Below, one piece after another: positions 1-11,608 of a stretch of 64,000 bases of DNA (the first letter of the stretch is position 1; every line of letters begins with the position of its first letter). A program made the translations under genes and the position numbers. The notes below the pieces were generated by a model. It ran no database searches. It had not been told where the DNA came from and saw nothing but the letters and a program-made list of their open reading frames with translations. Source of the stretch: Lonicera japonica (Eukaryota > Streptophyta > Magnoliopsida > Dipsacales > Caprifoliaceae); NCBI GenBank assembly GCA_021464415.1, contig CM038467.1, positions 13,409,411 to 13,473,410 on the forward strand, read 5' to 3'.

Positions 1-387
1 TGTTTAATAAAAAAAAAAAAACAGAAGATAAAAAATACTTGGGAAATGATTAAAAACACTACTAGATTTATGAAATAAGGAAAAAGAGATCACTGATTTG
101 GTGACGTGCTGGTACATTTTCATGGAGCCCAAATCTTTGGGGTTGAGTAAGAACAATTTTCCACCATAAAAAAGAAGATAGAGAACAAGTCACCAAATCA
201 CTTCTCTTTTTCCAGCTCCTCATAAATTTAGTTTTCAATCATTTTCCAACGGTTTTTATTTTAATCAAACGGACCCTTGTAACGTAATGGATTTTTCGCA
301 TTTCCACAGTAAAATTTACCAATTACCATCCCCCTACCTTCATTTACTCTCCCTCTGCCATATTGGTTACTCTGTTATTTGATGCAG

Positions 388-466
388 TGCCTGCTGCAGT
401 AAGTGTAAGAAATGCCCTATTTGCCGCGTCTGCATAGAAGAGCGCTTACCGGTTTATGATGTATAA
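388..466 (+). CDS. RING-finger protein, last coding exon (partial gene)
   Basis: Only the 3'-terminal coding exon is in the window; the rest of the gene lies to the left. An acceptor AG at 386-387 opens an exon that reads, from the second base, ACCSKCKKCPICRV then IEERLPVYDV-stop with one intervening Cys. The closely spaced cysteines (CC, KC, CPIC) are the second half of a RING domain with the protein's C-terminus directly behind it. From memory, plant proteins annotated as transmembrane Fragile-X-F-associated RING proteins end in this way (CPICR, IEER, VYDV), so a membrane-anchored E3 ubiquitin ligase is the best guess. Bases 1-387 look like the preceding intron and I see no earlier exon in them. 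The RING tail is well supported; the exact family is less so. Confidence 0.72.
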
Positions 467-3400
467 GCCTTTTAACCTATAGCCAATTTTCTATTTTTAT
501 GACTATTGAGTTGGGAATATGCAGAGTATGTAAGAGAGAGTAGTTGGAAACATTTACACAGTTCTCTCACTGAAAATTTTAGCAATAGTGAGCGTTGCTT
601 TAATTTAACTAGCAGAAGAGTTAACGAGGTACGCACTTGCTTCTCGAACTGTTGTCCACCCTTTTTCCAAGTGTGCATATTTGCATCTTTCTTTTTGTAT
701 ATATACACCTAAGTTTTGAGACTTCCTGATAGTAATATATATCAGATACTTTCCATTGGTACCATTGCCGAAATCCTCACTTCTCTCCATATGGCTGTGA
801 ATATGTCTTCTCTCTCATGGTACAAACATATTACTCATGAAGAAGGGGTCTATAGGCGATAAAGTCTGGTGGGTTGATCAAATCTTGGCTTGTTAATTCT
901 TGACCCAGCTTAAAGAATTCGATTTTTTTAGATAGATTTAAAAGGTATTTAATAAACCAATATTGGACGAGTTTCAACCCAGCAAAGATGAGACGGACTT
1001 GTATACTTCATATCCTTGGCCCTTGGTCATGGAGCAACAATCCTTACTCTGTTATCACATAGAAGGTTAGGTGCGAGCAGAAAGTTTTTTCCTTTAATGA
1101 GTAATGTTAAGGCAGATATAATACACTAAATGCATTTGATTGGTCCAAAAACGACGTATTGACTATACCATAAATGATGCTATTTTGTGTAGTCTTTGCA
1201 AGCAGGACATTATTGATTTTTTGTTTCCTTCTCTGAATATGCTATTACAAGTTCATGATCGTCTCATTACTGAACGACACGTGTCATGGATGAACAACTT
1301 TCCAAGTACATGGTGCGTCTTCTATTTATTTATTTGAACATTATGACTTTCTTGGTTGGAGTTTTTGAATGTTTATTAAAAATTTAGTCTTGAGTTTTTT
1401 TTCCCTTCATTTATTAAAGTATTTTTAACATGGAATCAAATATGATTTTATTTTTTTTTAAAAGAACATCAAAAAATATATTTTAAAATCCCAACCAAAA
1501 AACAATTGGGCAGACTTAAAATAAAGTAAATGGAATGCATTGCCATTGTCACTTTGATACTCAAACATCATAAAGAAGGCAGGTGAATAAAAGGTCTATG
1601 ATGGCAATCGAGAGTTGACTAGACCAGTCTCGGCTAAATACTAGCTCAATTGGCACCTTTAATTTCAATTTTGAATAAAAGAAAGATAAAAGACCAGCAA
1701 TTTGTTAGTGTTACTACTTAAGGGCTAAATTCGACCTTCCAACATGATTGCTTGAAATTATTTTAAAATAAATAAAGAAGTAATTGTAGTGAGTTCGATC
1801 TGTTTTAATGTCTTAGTTACTCTTGTTTTTAGGGTCCTGTTAACCCTTGATTATGGATTAAGAACCTGCCTAATTTTGCTTAACCTCAATAAAAATATAA
1901 GCGTGTTGAGAAATAAAAAAGATTCTTATCATCATTATTTTTGAAAAAATGAAGAAAGGCTAATCTAATGATTCAAGGGGTAAATGGAGAAGGAAAAGAT
2001 TCCAAGTTGTAAAATGGACCACAATAAATGTAAAATCTTATCCTAAACCATGAAATGTCAAAAGTGATGAATGACATTTTTTGTGATTGAATAAGACACT
2101 CCCCTTTGATTCCAGTGTTGTTTGGTTAGATTTTTAAAAAACATTTTCATTTTTTTTTAAATTGTGTTTTGTTCAACTATTTTAAAAATTTTATTTAAAT
2201 AAAAAGATTTATTTTATTTTATTTTTTGTATTTAAAAAAAAAACAAAGATTATATTTTTTTGTAAAATTTTATAAATAATATATTATATACAAATTGAAT
2301 TAAAAAACTTAATTTAAAAATAAATTTTAAATTAAATATTTAAAATCTTCAATCAAATAGAAGTGTGTTTAATTCTTCAAAGATATTTTTTTTTTGTTGA
2401 ATTGGATTCCTCTCTCTCTATATATATATATATCTCCTGCTACTACTACTGGCTCGCCACAATTTGGAGAAAAGACATTTTGTCTCGAAAGAAAATGATG
2501 TTTTTGTTTGACTAACCATATATTGTGATTCCTATTATTTGTGTTAAAGTTTGTTTTTTGGAAATGACATAATTTTATGGTGAAAGTTAAAACAGCATAA
2601 ATAATATTAGGACTGTTGACAGTTATAGTTCGTTGTGACAGGTGTCATGTCATGGTGTCTCTTTGTCCTTCGAGTTGGATTAATAAGCACAAATTGGGTA
2701 ATTACCTGCTTCGTTCTTTTTTTAAACAATAAATAAATAAATCTACACCGTTAACATCAATGAAGAGAGACAAATATTACACTTACACCGGTTGGTTCTA
2801 AACTTGAAACCTATTGTCATACAATAACTATTCGTGTAATTACAATTTAAAAAGCATACAGAATATTTTTTTAAAATAATATTATATTGTGACAAATAAA
2901 ATTTTGCTTTGATAAATATAGTTATCATGTCTTTGATATATATATATATATATATTTGATTTTTACGCTCCTTTAATAATAACTAAAGTTTTTAAATTAT
3001 GTATGCGGCTTATCAAAAGAGGTGGTGACTGGTATTAATTTATTGTTTAGTTTAGTTTTGTATACAAGATTAGTTTTCGTATATCATATTGATTTTTCGT
3101 TTCACTTTTTCTATATTAATCTTCATCTGAGATTTTCAAAAAGAAAAACAGGAATATGATTGGTTACTTTAAGATTGCGCAAGCAGCTTTTTAATACAAG
3201 CTGCAAATAAATGAAAATGAAATTCTCCTAATTAATAAATATGGTGAGAAGGCCATTACATTTTTTGTTCTGGGTCCACGGCAAATCAATGTGCTGTGCG
3301 CATGCCATGGCTGAAAATAATGAAATAATGATTGTTGTATTAAATATTATTTTATTTTTTTGAAATAATAGAGGAAAAATATAAATAATTAAGCACTTCA

Positions 3401-4945
3401 ATCTTCTTTCCTCTATTGGAAAAAGGAAAAAAAAAAAACTCATTTTGGTGGTATCTATTGTATAATATCTCTCCCTCTAAAACTGATATATTTTGGCTAA
3501 AAAAGTTTATCAAATATTTTAATTTCAATATAATCACTTATTAACACCAAATTTAATGTTTCCAGTTTTGCCCTTATATTTTTTTCAAATAAAAAATGTA
3601 GTTATCAAAGTTTGAACTATAAAATATTGACATTAGAGGAAAAAACGTATTACCATCAAGCAAATATTCATGATATATATACATACATATTTAATTTTAA
3701 ATTAGATGATGTGTTGCATAAATATAAAGTGTGGACATATATCGCATGTGCGGCATATATATCTAGTATCTGGAAAAATAGAACTATCATCTTAAAAAAC
3801 TCAAAAAAAAAAATGGGCTATAAAATTATGGGATAAGAAAATGACTAGACTCCTCACATCGAAAGTCGATTAATATCATATATCGCATGTGGGTCGAATA
3901 TAATTATTTTTTTTATTACACGAACATAAAAGATGATGAAAGGTTACAAGGCAATTGGTGACTAATTTGCATATTTAACCGTTCTAAAAAAAGGCATGTT
4001 GATTGTTTGTTGTTTAGGAAATATAAAATTTGTATGAATTTAAATATTTTATATTTGGGTCTGAACATTAGGAGTGCACCATGACAATATCAACTCTACT
4101 CTCTTTAAATAGTAGGGGTAAAATTGTTTTCCATTGAAAAAGGAAATAAAAACTCAAAAAAAAAAAAATGGAGTAAAAAAACAAACAAGAGTGAGAGATC
4201 CAAAGGCGCATGTTAGACTATACCTGTATTAGAGATGAAGAAATAGCCACGTCGTGCGGAGAGAGAGAATGAGGAAAAAAAAAACTCCAAGACAAAATTC
4301 TGAAAAATACTAGTAGTACTTTTGAATTTCCGATGTGCTTCTATAGCACGTGTAGTGCACTCTCCTTTTTAAAACTCGATTTGCGAAGGGAAGAAGGAGA
4401 TGCATGCAACACCCTCGTCTTTGAAACGCGTGAAGGATTGAGAATGTATATAAGAATAAATAAAGATTATTTTATTTGGCTTGATATTTCTAACCCTGCT
4501 TTCACGCACTCAATCATTGCTTGGTGTCTCCTCCGGTAGTGAGTGAACAATAATAAACAGGCTTGCACCATATTTATCGGTAACTCGTGTTAAAAATATT
4601 ATTTATTATTTAAAAAATATAATTAATTTTTTTATGTATTTTTAAATTTTAAAAACATGCCTTTATTTGTATATTATTTTAATAATAATCATTCTAGTAA
4701 TATTTTTTCTTTATTTGTAAAGCGTTACAATCATAACCGCTCTGTAATATAACATTAATTTTGTGTAAGTGCTAAAAAAAAAAAATTCAAATTATTCATT
4801 AATTTTTAGCAATCGTAGAAAATGATACTTGATAAATCCTAATGGTGCTACAATATTGATATAGTTTCGCACTTTCGTCCAAGTTTATGGTAGAAATTGG
4901 GAAAAAAAATGATCAGTTAACATGTATTCTTATGACAGTATAATC

Positions 4946-4994
<49 letters not shown>

Positions 4995-5367
4995 AATGTC
5001 TTTCACATTAATTTACCTTACAACCCTCCCTCCCTCCCTCATTTCCCTCTGTGTAAATTTTAAAATTGAAACTTGACCTTTCAACGGTATGAACATGACA
5101 AATCAGCCCATCCCTTCAATATATCTCAAAGTGGTCCATTTCCATTAATACACTTTGATACCCAATTCTTATCCTGCACCCCCTCCCTAATCCTGCGCAG
5201 CCCGTCCTCCTTTTCACCAAAAAAAAAAAAAAGAAGAGAAGAAGAGAACATCCTCACCGCAACTAACAAAACCCAACCCACCATTTTCACACTTAAATTC
5301 TTCCCTACTTTTCAATTTCTTTTTGATACACAAAAACTAAATAATACAATCAGTCAGTCAGTCAGTC
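467..5367. other. intergenic region and MYBS1-like promoter side
   Basis: No gene could be supported here. The stretch is AT-rich with short A/T homopolymers, a TA microsatellite at 4951-4990 and short CT/TA runs near 2410-2430. All open frames are short and lack splice-consistent or family-like sequence. The last few hundred bases before 5368 are CT/CA-rich with a short CAGT repeat at about 5350-5366, as expected of the MYB gene's 5' untranslated leader. Confidence 0.6.
4951..4990. repeat. (TA)n microsatellite, about 20 units
   Basis: An uninterrupted alternating TA tract of about 40 bases directly follows GTGTG. It is likely length-polymorphic and sits about 380 bases upstream of the MYB start codon. 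Confidence 0.95.
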
Positions 5368-6613
5368 ATGTCAGCTTCAGCTTCAGCTTCAGTAATGTGG
5401 AGTAGAGAAGAAGAGAAAGCTTTCGAAAACGCGATTGCTACACACTGGATTGACGACTCCAAGGACCAACAACAACAAAAATTACAATGGAACAATATTG
5501 CTTCCATGGTTCCTACTAAGACCGTTGAAGAATTGAAACACCACCACCAATTACTCCTCGAAGATGTTAATGCTATCGAAGCTGGAATTGTACCGCTTCC
5601 CAAGTACATCGGAGAGGAACCATCCTCCTCCTCCTCCAAGGACCACCATGGTTTCTCCTCCGCTCTCACTACCTCCTCTGCCAGTAACAGGCGATCTAAT
5701 TGTAATTTCAGCGCAGGTTTCTCAGGATTCGCTCATGAATCTACCAGTAAAGGAGGATTATCATCTAGGTCGGAGCAAGAGCGACGTAAAGGAATTCCAT
5801 GGACAGAAGAAGAGCATAGGTATACCTTTCATAATTAAATTGTTGTTAGAAAATTGTGCAATTCTTTTGTCAGTTTCTTAGCATACAGGAACTAAGGTAG
5901 GTCCATTTGTTTTGTTAACCTCTGATTGCCATCAGAACATTGAATGCTAAACTCTGACTGCCCAACGGAACCTTTGAAAATGTAATTGATTTCATTAAGC
6001 ATTCAACACGATACTTCCCTCTTAACACTCAATCCTAAATTTTACTCCAATTCAAGATTAATAAGAGGTGAGAAAACAAACATTAATGCTTGCTAAATAG
6101 AAAGGTTAAAACAAACACCGCTTAAATGCTTTGAGTCTCTTTTGCAGGTTATTTTTGTTAGGTTTGGACAAATTTGGGAAAGGAGATTGGAGGAGTATAT
6201 CTCGAAACTATGTAATATCAAGGACGCCAACACAAGTGGCAAGCCACGCGCAGAAGTATTTCATTAGATTGAACTCCATGAACAGAGATAGAAGAAGAAC
6301 CAGCATACATGATATTACCAGCATCAACAATGGCGATGCTTCTTCTCATCAGGTCCCAATTACCGGCCAGCAGGCAAGCACAAATCCGGCAAACGGAGCG
6401 GTGATAGGACCACCGGTGAAGCGCCAGCAGCCTAACATCCCTGGATTGGGGATGTATGGTGCACCGGTGGGACATCCGGTTGCCGCTGCTCCAGGTCACA
6501 TGCCTTCTGCCGTTGGGACTCCGGTCATGCTTCCACCAGGACACCACCATCACCACCCTTATGTAGTTCCAGTGGCCTATCCTATGGCTCCGCCACCGAC
6601 TATGCACCAATAA
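5368..6613 (+). CDS. MYBS1: MYBS1-like R-R-type MYB transcription factor (two exons)
   Basis: Coding exons are 5368-5819 and 6148-6613, with a 328-base intron of GT-AG type that splits an Arg codon; the product is 305 residues. A first SANT/MYB repeat covers roughly residues 9-70 (W11, W41). A second covers 141-190, beginning [11 protein letters not shown] and ending with the diagnostic SHAQKYF at 183-189. This architecture defines the DIVARICATA/MYBS group, which binds the I-box/TATCCA element. The N-terminal [13 protein letters not shown] and the C-terminal GLGMYG, PVMLPP and His-rich tail resemble Arabidopsis MYBS1 as I remember it, a factor linked to sugar and ABA responses. A Ser-rich linker lies between the repeats. 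It is a nuclear protein by family. The start is the first ATG of the open frame, just after a CAGT repeat in the leader. A DIVARICATA paralogue is the main alternative, but the N-terminus fits MYBS1 better. Confidence 0.93.
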
Positions 6614-7452
6614 CGGCTGCTTGGCGCTCTTTCTTGTAATAATTCAGATTCAGATTCAAAAAAAACAACAGCATAATTTAGCCCACCATCATCGATAGAG
6701 AATTTCTAATCAAATGGTGTTTATTGAAAAATCATTCTTATGACTTCCACATTCAGGTGTTTGTGTACATACGAATCGTTGGGAATAATAATATTAATAT
6801 TAATAATGTAAACTAGGGTCTTTGGAACTGGAATTTTTTCTCTATTGAGTTTATTCCTTTCTAGACGCTGCTGACCGGTAGATGTTTAAATCAATAAATT
6901 TTATTCTTAATTATTGTTATTCCTCTTTTATTCCCTCTTTTTCATAAGGATGGAGAAATGTAAGAAATGCTCGTATTCCATGTCAGATCTAAATGCCATC
7001 AGTGATTCCAACGTGTCATCTAAAACAAAATTCTAAGAGCAACCAAAAATAGTTTTCAACCAATTTCTATCACCATCGCCTTCTCTCCTCTCTTTCCTAC
7101 ACAAGTTTTATGGATCAAATTCATTTGGATTATGCATTTGCAACATTTTTTTACCTACATAAAGATTTCACGTAGCAACACAATAAACGTACCAAACCCC
7201 ATTTCTAGATTTGGTCTGCGATAAAATTAGCATATTCTTAAAAAAGGTGATAGTTAAACATGATTAAGGACTGAAGGTACATCTGAAAAGAGAAATCATA
7301 CAAAAAAGAAAAGATATCCTAATACCAAAAAAGATAAATATCCTGAAACTACAATACTAAATGATCAAGTTTGATCAATTCTAATTTCTTCTTTCACAAT
7401 TTAATAAGAAAACAGAAAAAGATGTGTTTCTGAAAATATTTCACAACTATAC
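6614..7452. other. 3' untranslated and spacer between convergent MYB and HDA15 genes
   Basis: The 839 bases between the two facing stop codons must hold both 3' untranslated regions. AATAAA-like sites occur on the plus strand near 6893-6897, followed by a T-rich stretch near 6900-6950. No open frame here resembles a protein. Confidence 0.6.
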
Positions 7453-10400
7453 TCAAAAACCTCTCGATTTCAAACGAATATGCCGCGAGAGAATGTGATA
7501 CAAAAACCGCTTACGGCCATATTTCCACCATATTGGCACCACTGCCCGATGTCTCTTCCTTGTCTTTTTTTCTGAAAGTCAAAGTCAATTACGAATCAGG
7601 ATTTCTATCAAACAATTCCCAAAACGATTGTGCATTTTTTTTTTCTTCCCATTTGCCAAAATTTCAGACAACCACATGCACCTACTGGATAAGTAAATAA
7701 GAAAAATAAAAGTTCATTTATTCCAGGCAAAGAAAGAGAGCTGTAAACTGGCAAGTCCCTAATGTTAAAATGATCTTAGAATACAATAGTTCCACCAGAA
7801 TGACCTATCTGGGAGAATTGGCTTCTTTAAAGACTAACAATAGCCTCAACCATATATTCAAACCACTTGAATATCATCTCTTCTATATCAAGTTACTACA
7901 TAATTCATGATAACATGTAAAGAAGAATATGCCTGAACATATTTGATCCTGGACTATATCAAGCTGTGCTTAGTTTTTCATCCTCAATTATAACAATTGC
8001 TACAATCCAACAACTCATTTGCTGAGCTCCTCTGATTAGCACACCTGAAGAGTTACTTTTGAGCTGTTTTGGCCGATCTACTTAAAGAGTTACACGTCAG
8101 CTCGACCAAACAGGATCTACCGCCCTGAGAGCTCGGCCAATCTTGGGGCAAGATGGGACAGTATTAGGCAATTGTGGTCCAATGAGAGAGAAGGGAGAAG
8201 TTGCACATTACGGCCCATCCCTTATCCTAATTAAATATACACTGATGAATCATTCGAGCAAGTGAGAGTTGTACTTTTGTGAATCCTCATATTTTTTGCT
8301 TGAGAGATAATAACTGTGAGTTACTTTCCATTGTAACTTTATACACTGTTTTTCATTCATAAATAAAGATCCTCCGAGCTCTGTGCTCATTCACAGGGGT
8401 GGAGTAGGCCTCATGGAAAAGGGTTAAACCCACCTCTATATATCACTCTTGTTACTTGTTTATTACTAAACAGCTCGAAAATCATTGTTAAGTACTCAAA
8501 TCACTGTTTAATCACTAATTGATTGTCAACTATCTTCACTAGATTTTGATGTCATCAATAAGCATCACCATAAAAGTAGTAAATCTATTCATCATTTAGA
8601 ACTGCAAGAATCAACTTCATCGGATATATATCGCTTGATGATATAGAGGAATGCAACCCATCCAAAAAGTTTTACCAGAACAAAGTCCTAAATGCATTTT
8701 AACAACATACTGATAGCATCTTTTATTCTCTCTAGTCACTCATTCCATTACCACTGTCTGGAAGTGTGGTTCATCTCCTTCTCCTCTACTCCAATAAAGG
8801 CATTGTTTAACATTTGTTTTAAGGTACAATCAAAGCTTAACTTGTTCTGTGGTAAAACAAAATTGTATCATTGGCCCCCAAAGCTTGTTACTAACACGTT
8901 CAAAAATTCCACATGGATGAAACAAGTGTCCAAAATTACTAATTTATTGTAGGTTTATCATTATAGACAAATACAAGATGATGTGTAGGACATGTGTAGA
9001 ATTGTGTGACAAATGTCACCTTCTAACAGGTCTCTTCCACCGATATGGATACTTTTTACAAATGCCGTACTTAGATTCTAATTATCAATTCAACTCATAT
9101 AGATACATATATACAATATAAATATAAATATATATATATATAATACGATCCAAATCTAACATAAGCAAACGATGTCAAGTATCCGAGGTACGTATGTTCC
9201 CCGTATAAGAGAATCTAGGATTCAAAAATCAAGGAGAGATCAGGATTCCATCTTACCTACATTCTTTAACAGGTAAAATGTAATATATTACCTTAGGAAG
9301 ACATTACAAAGTAAGGGTGTTCCTGGTTTCGGTTAAGGTGGAATTTAGAGACCCAAACCAAAAACAAATTTGAAAATTCGGTTTTGATTTCTAAATCTTC
9401 CAAACCCAAACCCGAACCAAACTTTTCAGTTCGGTTTTATTCGGTTTTCATATATTCTTTTTTGAAAAAAAATTAATTGCAAGGCAACACTTATTTTGGT
9501 TAAAAAAATAATAACTCAACTCTATGCTTGCTCCTTATTTTGGTCAAAAAAATATTAACCTTACATTTATAACATAGCTCCACTATTCATGATAGCTCAA
9601 AGAGTTGTGTTCTCACTAGAGCTTGTAAATTTTAGGAACATAAAATTTTAGATAGTGAAGTAACAATATTTTCAAGTCATATATATATACAATGATTCAG
9701 TTTGGTTTTGCACTAGCACACCCCAAACCTGAGCCAAACCTATTCATTTTTGTTTGATTTTTTTGCTTCGTTTTTTTTTGGGTTTGGTTTTTAACAGATA
9801 GGTACGATTCCGTTGTTCGGTTTTCGGATTCGCCACATCACCCCTATACAAAGTTCAAAGATTAACAAAAAGATACTGACTTAACTACAATATTGGGGAA
9901 AAGAGAAGCATTGCTAATGAGCTATACTTGCTTCAATTTTTTTGAAGGTTTGTCTAGCTATCCTTTTTTCTTCTCTATTTCTTTTCTTTTTTTCGGTGGG
10001 CAAGAAGGGGGGCGAAGGATTACTTTTACGTCATTGAGTGGTGTGAGGTTGGAATATAGAAGGGAAAAAAGTACATTAAGAAATAGCAAATAAACTCACT
10101 TCTATCCTCAAAAGCGTATAATGCCCATTTTGATTGCAAATTTGAAAGGACGGGCTCCAACGTAGACCAAAAGTTCATCTGAATTTTCAGGACCTCCAGA
10201 ACAGTCCGCAACCCAGCTTTGGAAGGTACAATAGAATCCACTTCGCATCCATGACTCTCACCGATCAATACCTTTATCAAAGTTAGCAAAATATTTTACA
10301 ATAAGTAAAAAAAGAAAAAAAGAACGAATGCAAAGGGTAGAAAGGTACTAATATCTGCATCAAATATAACCAAAGAAGTTCTGCAACTGTCCACAAACTT

Positions 10401-11577
10401 CATCAGAATGTGCACCCGGATTTGTCGTTTGAATAAATGTATGTATATATAAACTGGAAGGCACCTAATTTGGTTATGACACCAAATTATGGGTGTCTTT
10501 CCTATTTTACCACAATAATCATTAATTTGGAAAAATACTTATCGGTGATGTGGTTTGAATCAGTAACCACTAGGTTAATAAAAATATTCTTAACCATTGC
10601 ACCAACTATTTTTTTTTAGTTTTAAATTTGCAATGTAAATTAGATACAATCGTGCAAAGAAATCAAGTGTGTGCGCTCCCGCGTCTAGTTAAGTAGAAAG
10701 CACATAGCACTAGTAATGCCACAACGGAATATATTAGATCTGTATGTGCTATAAGCAATAAAGAATGAGTATGCACCTTAATTACTTCTGTAGCAGACGA
10801 TGATATTGACCGGAGATTGTATCTGCATAAGATATACATTTTCTAATTAAAAATCAGGTAAAGTAAAATTTAGAATTGAAAAGACGGACCAAATTGTTAC
10901 AAACCCGCCCTCAAGAATGACAAGTAACTTTCCACCGGACAAAGAATTCAACATTTGAGTCATCTGTGCAAATCCTGCAGGGGTTACCTATATAGAAAAC
11001 AAGATAATCTTCAAGATTCAGTGCAACTAAAAGGGTAGAATCGGAAAGCTGACATCCAACAGAAAATACAGGAATGATCAGATTTAACTAATGACAAGAA
11101 AGCCCTTACATCACAGCAGCCAAGGGGGTCACCCCTTGCAGCATCAAACCCTGCTGAAATGATGGTGAAATCAGGGGCAAACTCGGATGCTGCAAACATT
11201 CATGGTTTTAAACAAAATTAACAAATTATCAAAAAAATTGGGGGAACGAACAATAAATATAACCATCATAGAAAACAGTATGCCAGGTTAGGAAAATAGG
11301 AGGAGATAACAGATGTTCTAAATCAGCCCAATCCTCCTTCAAAACGATAACCCATTGTAAAGCTAAAGCATACATATCTGGGGTTTACATAAGTAATGTG
11401 TTCAGCCCAATCTGGGGTTTACATACATATTTGTTAGCGTAGGATCAATTCGAGATGATTCCAAGAATATAAACTTAAGAGACTTTAAATTCTGTTTCTT
11501 ACATTTTACAAAGAAATTAATGCAACAAACCAAATTTACAAAATACAATAATAATAATAGAATTAAATTAAATTAAA

Positions 11578-11608
<31 letters not shown>

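Noticed and set aside
4333..4539. 68-codon plus-strand frame upstream of the MYB gene
   Set aside because: Low-complexity context, no splice partners and no family resemblance; likely chance.
5564..5881. 105-codon alternative plus-strand frame overlapping MYB exon 1
   Set aside because: Out-of-frame shadow running into the intron; low complexity.
6218..6610. 130-codon minus-strand frame antisense to the MYB second exon
   Set aside because: Shadow of the real coding exon on the plus strand; protein has no family features.
10520..10600. GGTTTGAATC B-box-like word suggesting a tRNA or SINE
   Set aside because: No A box in the matching orientation at the right distance.
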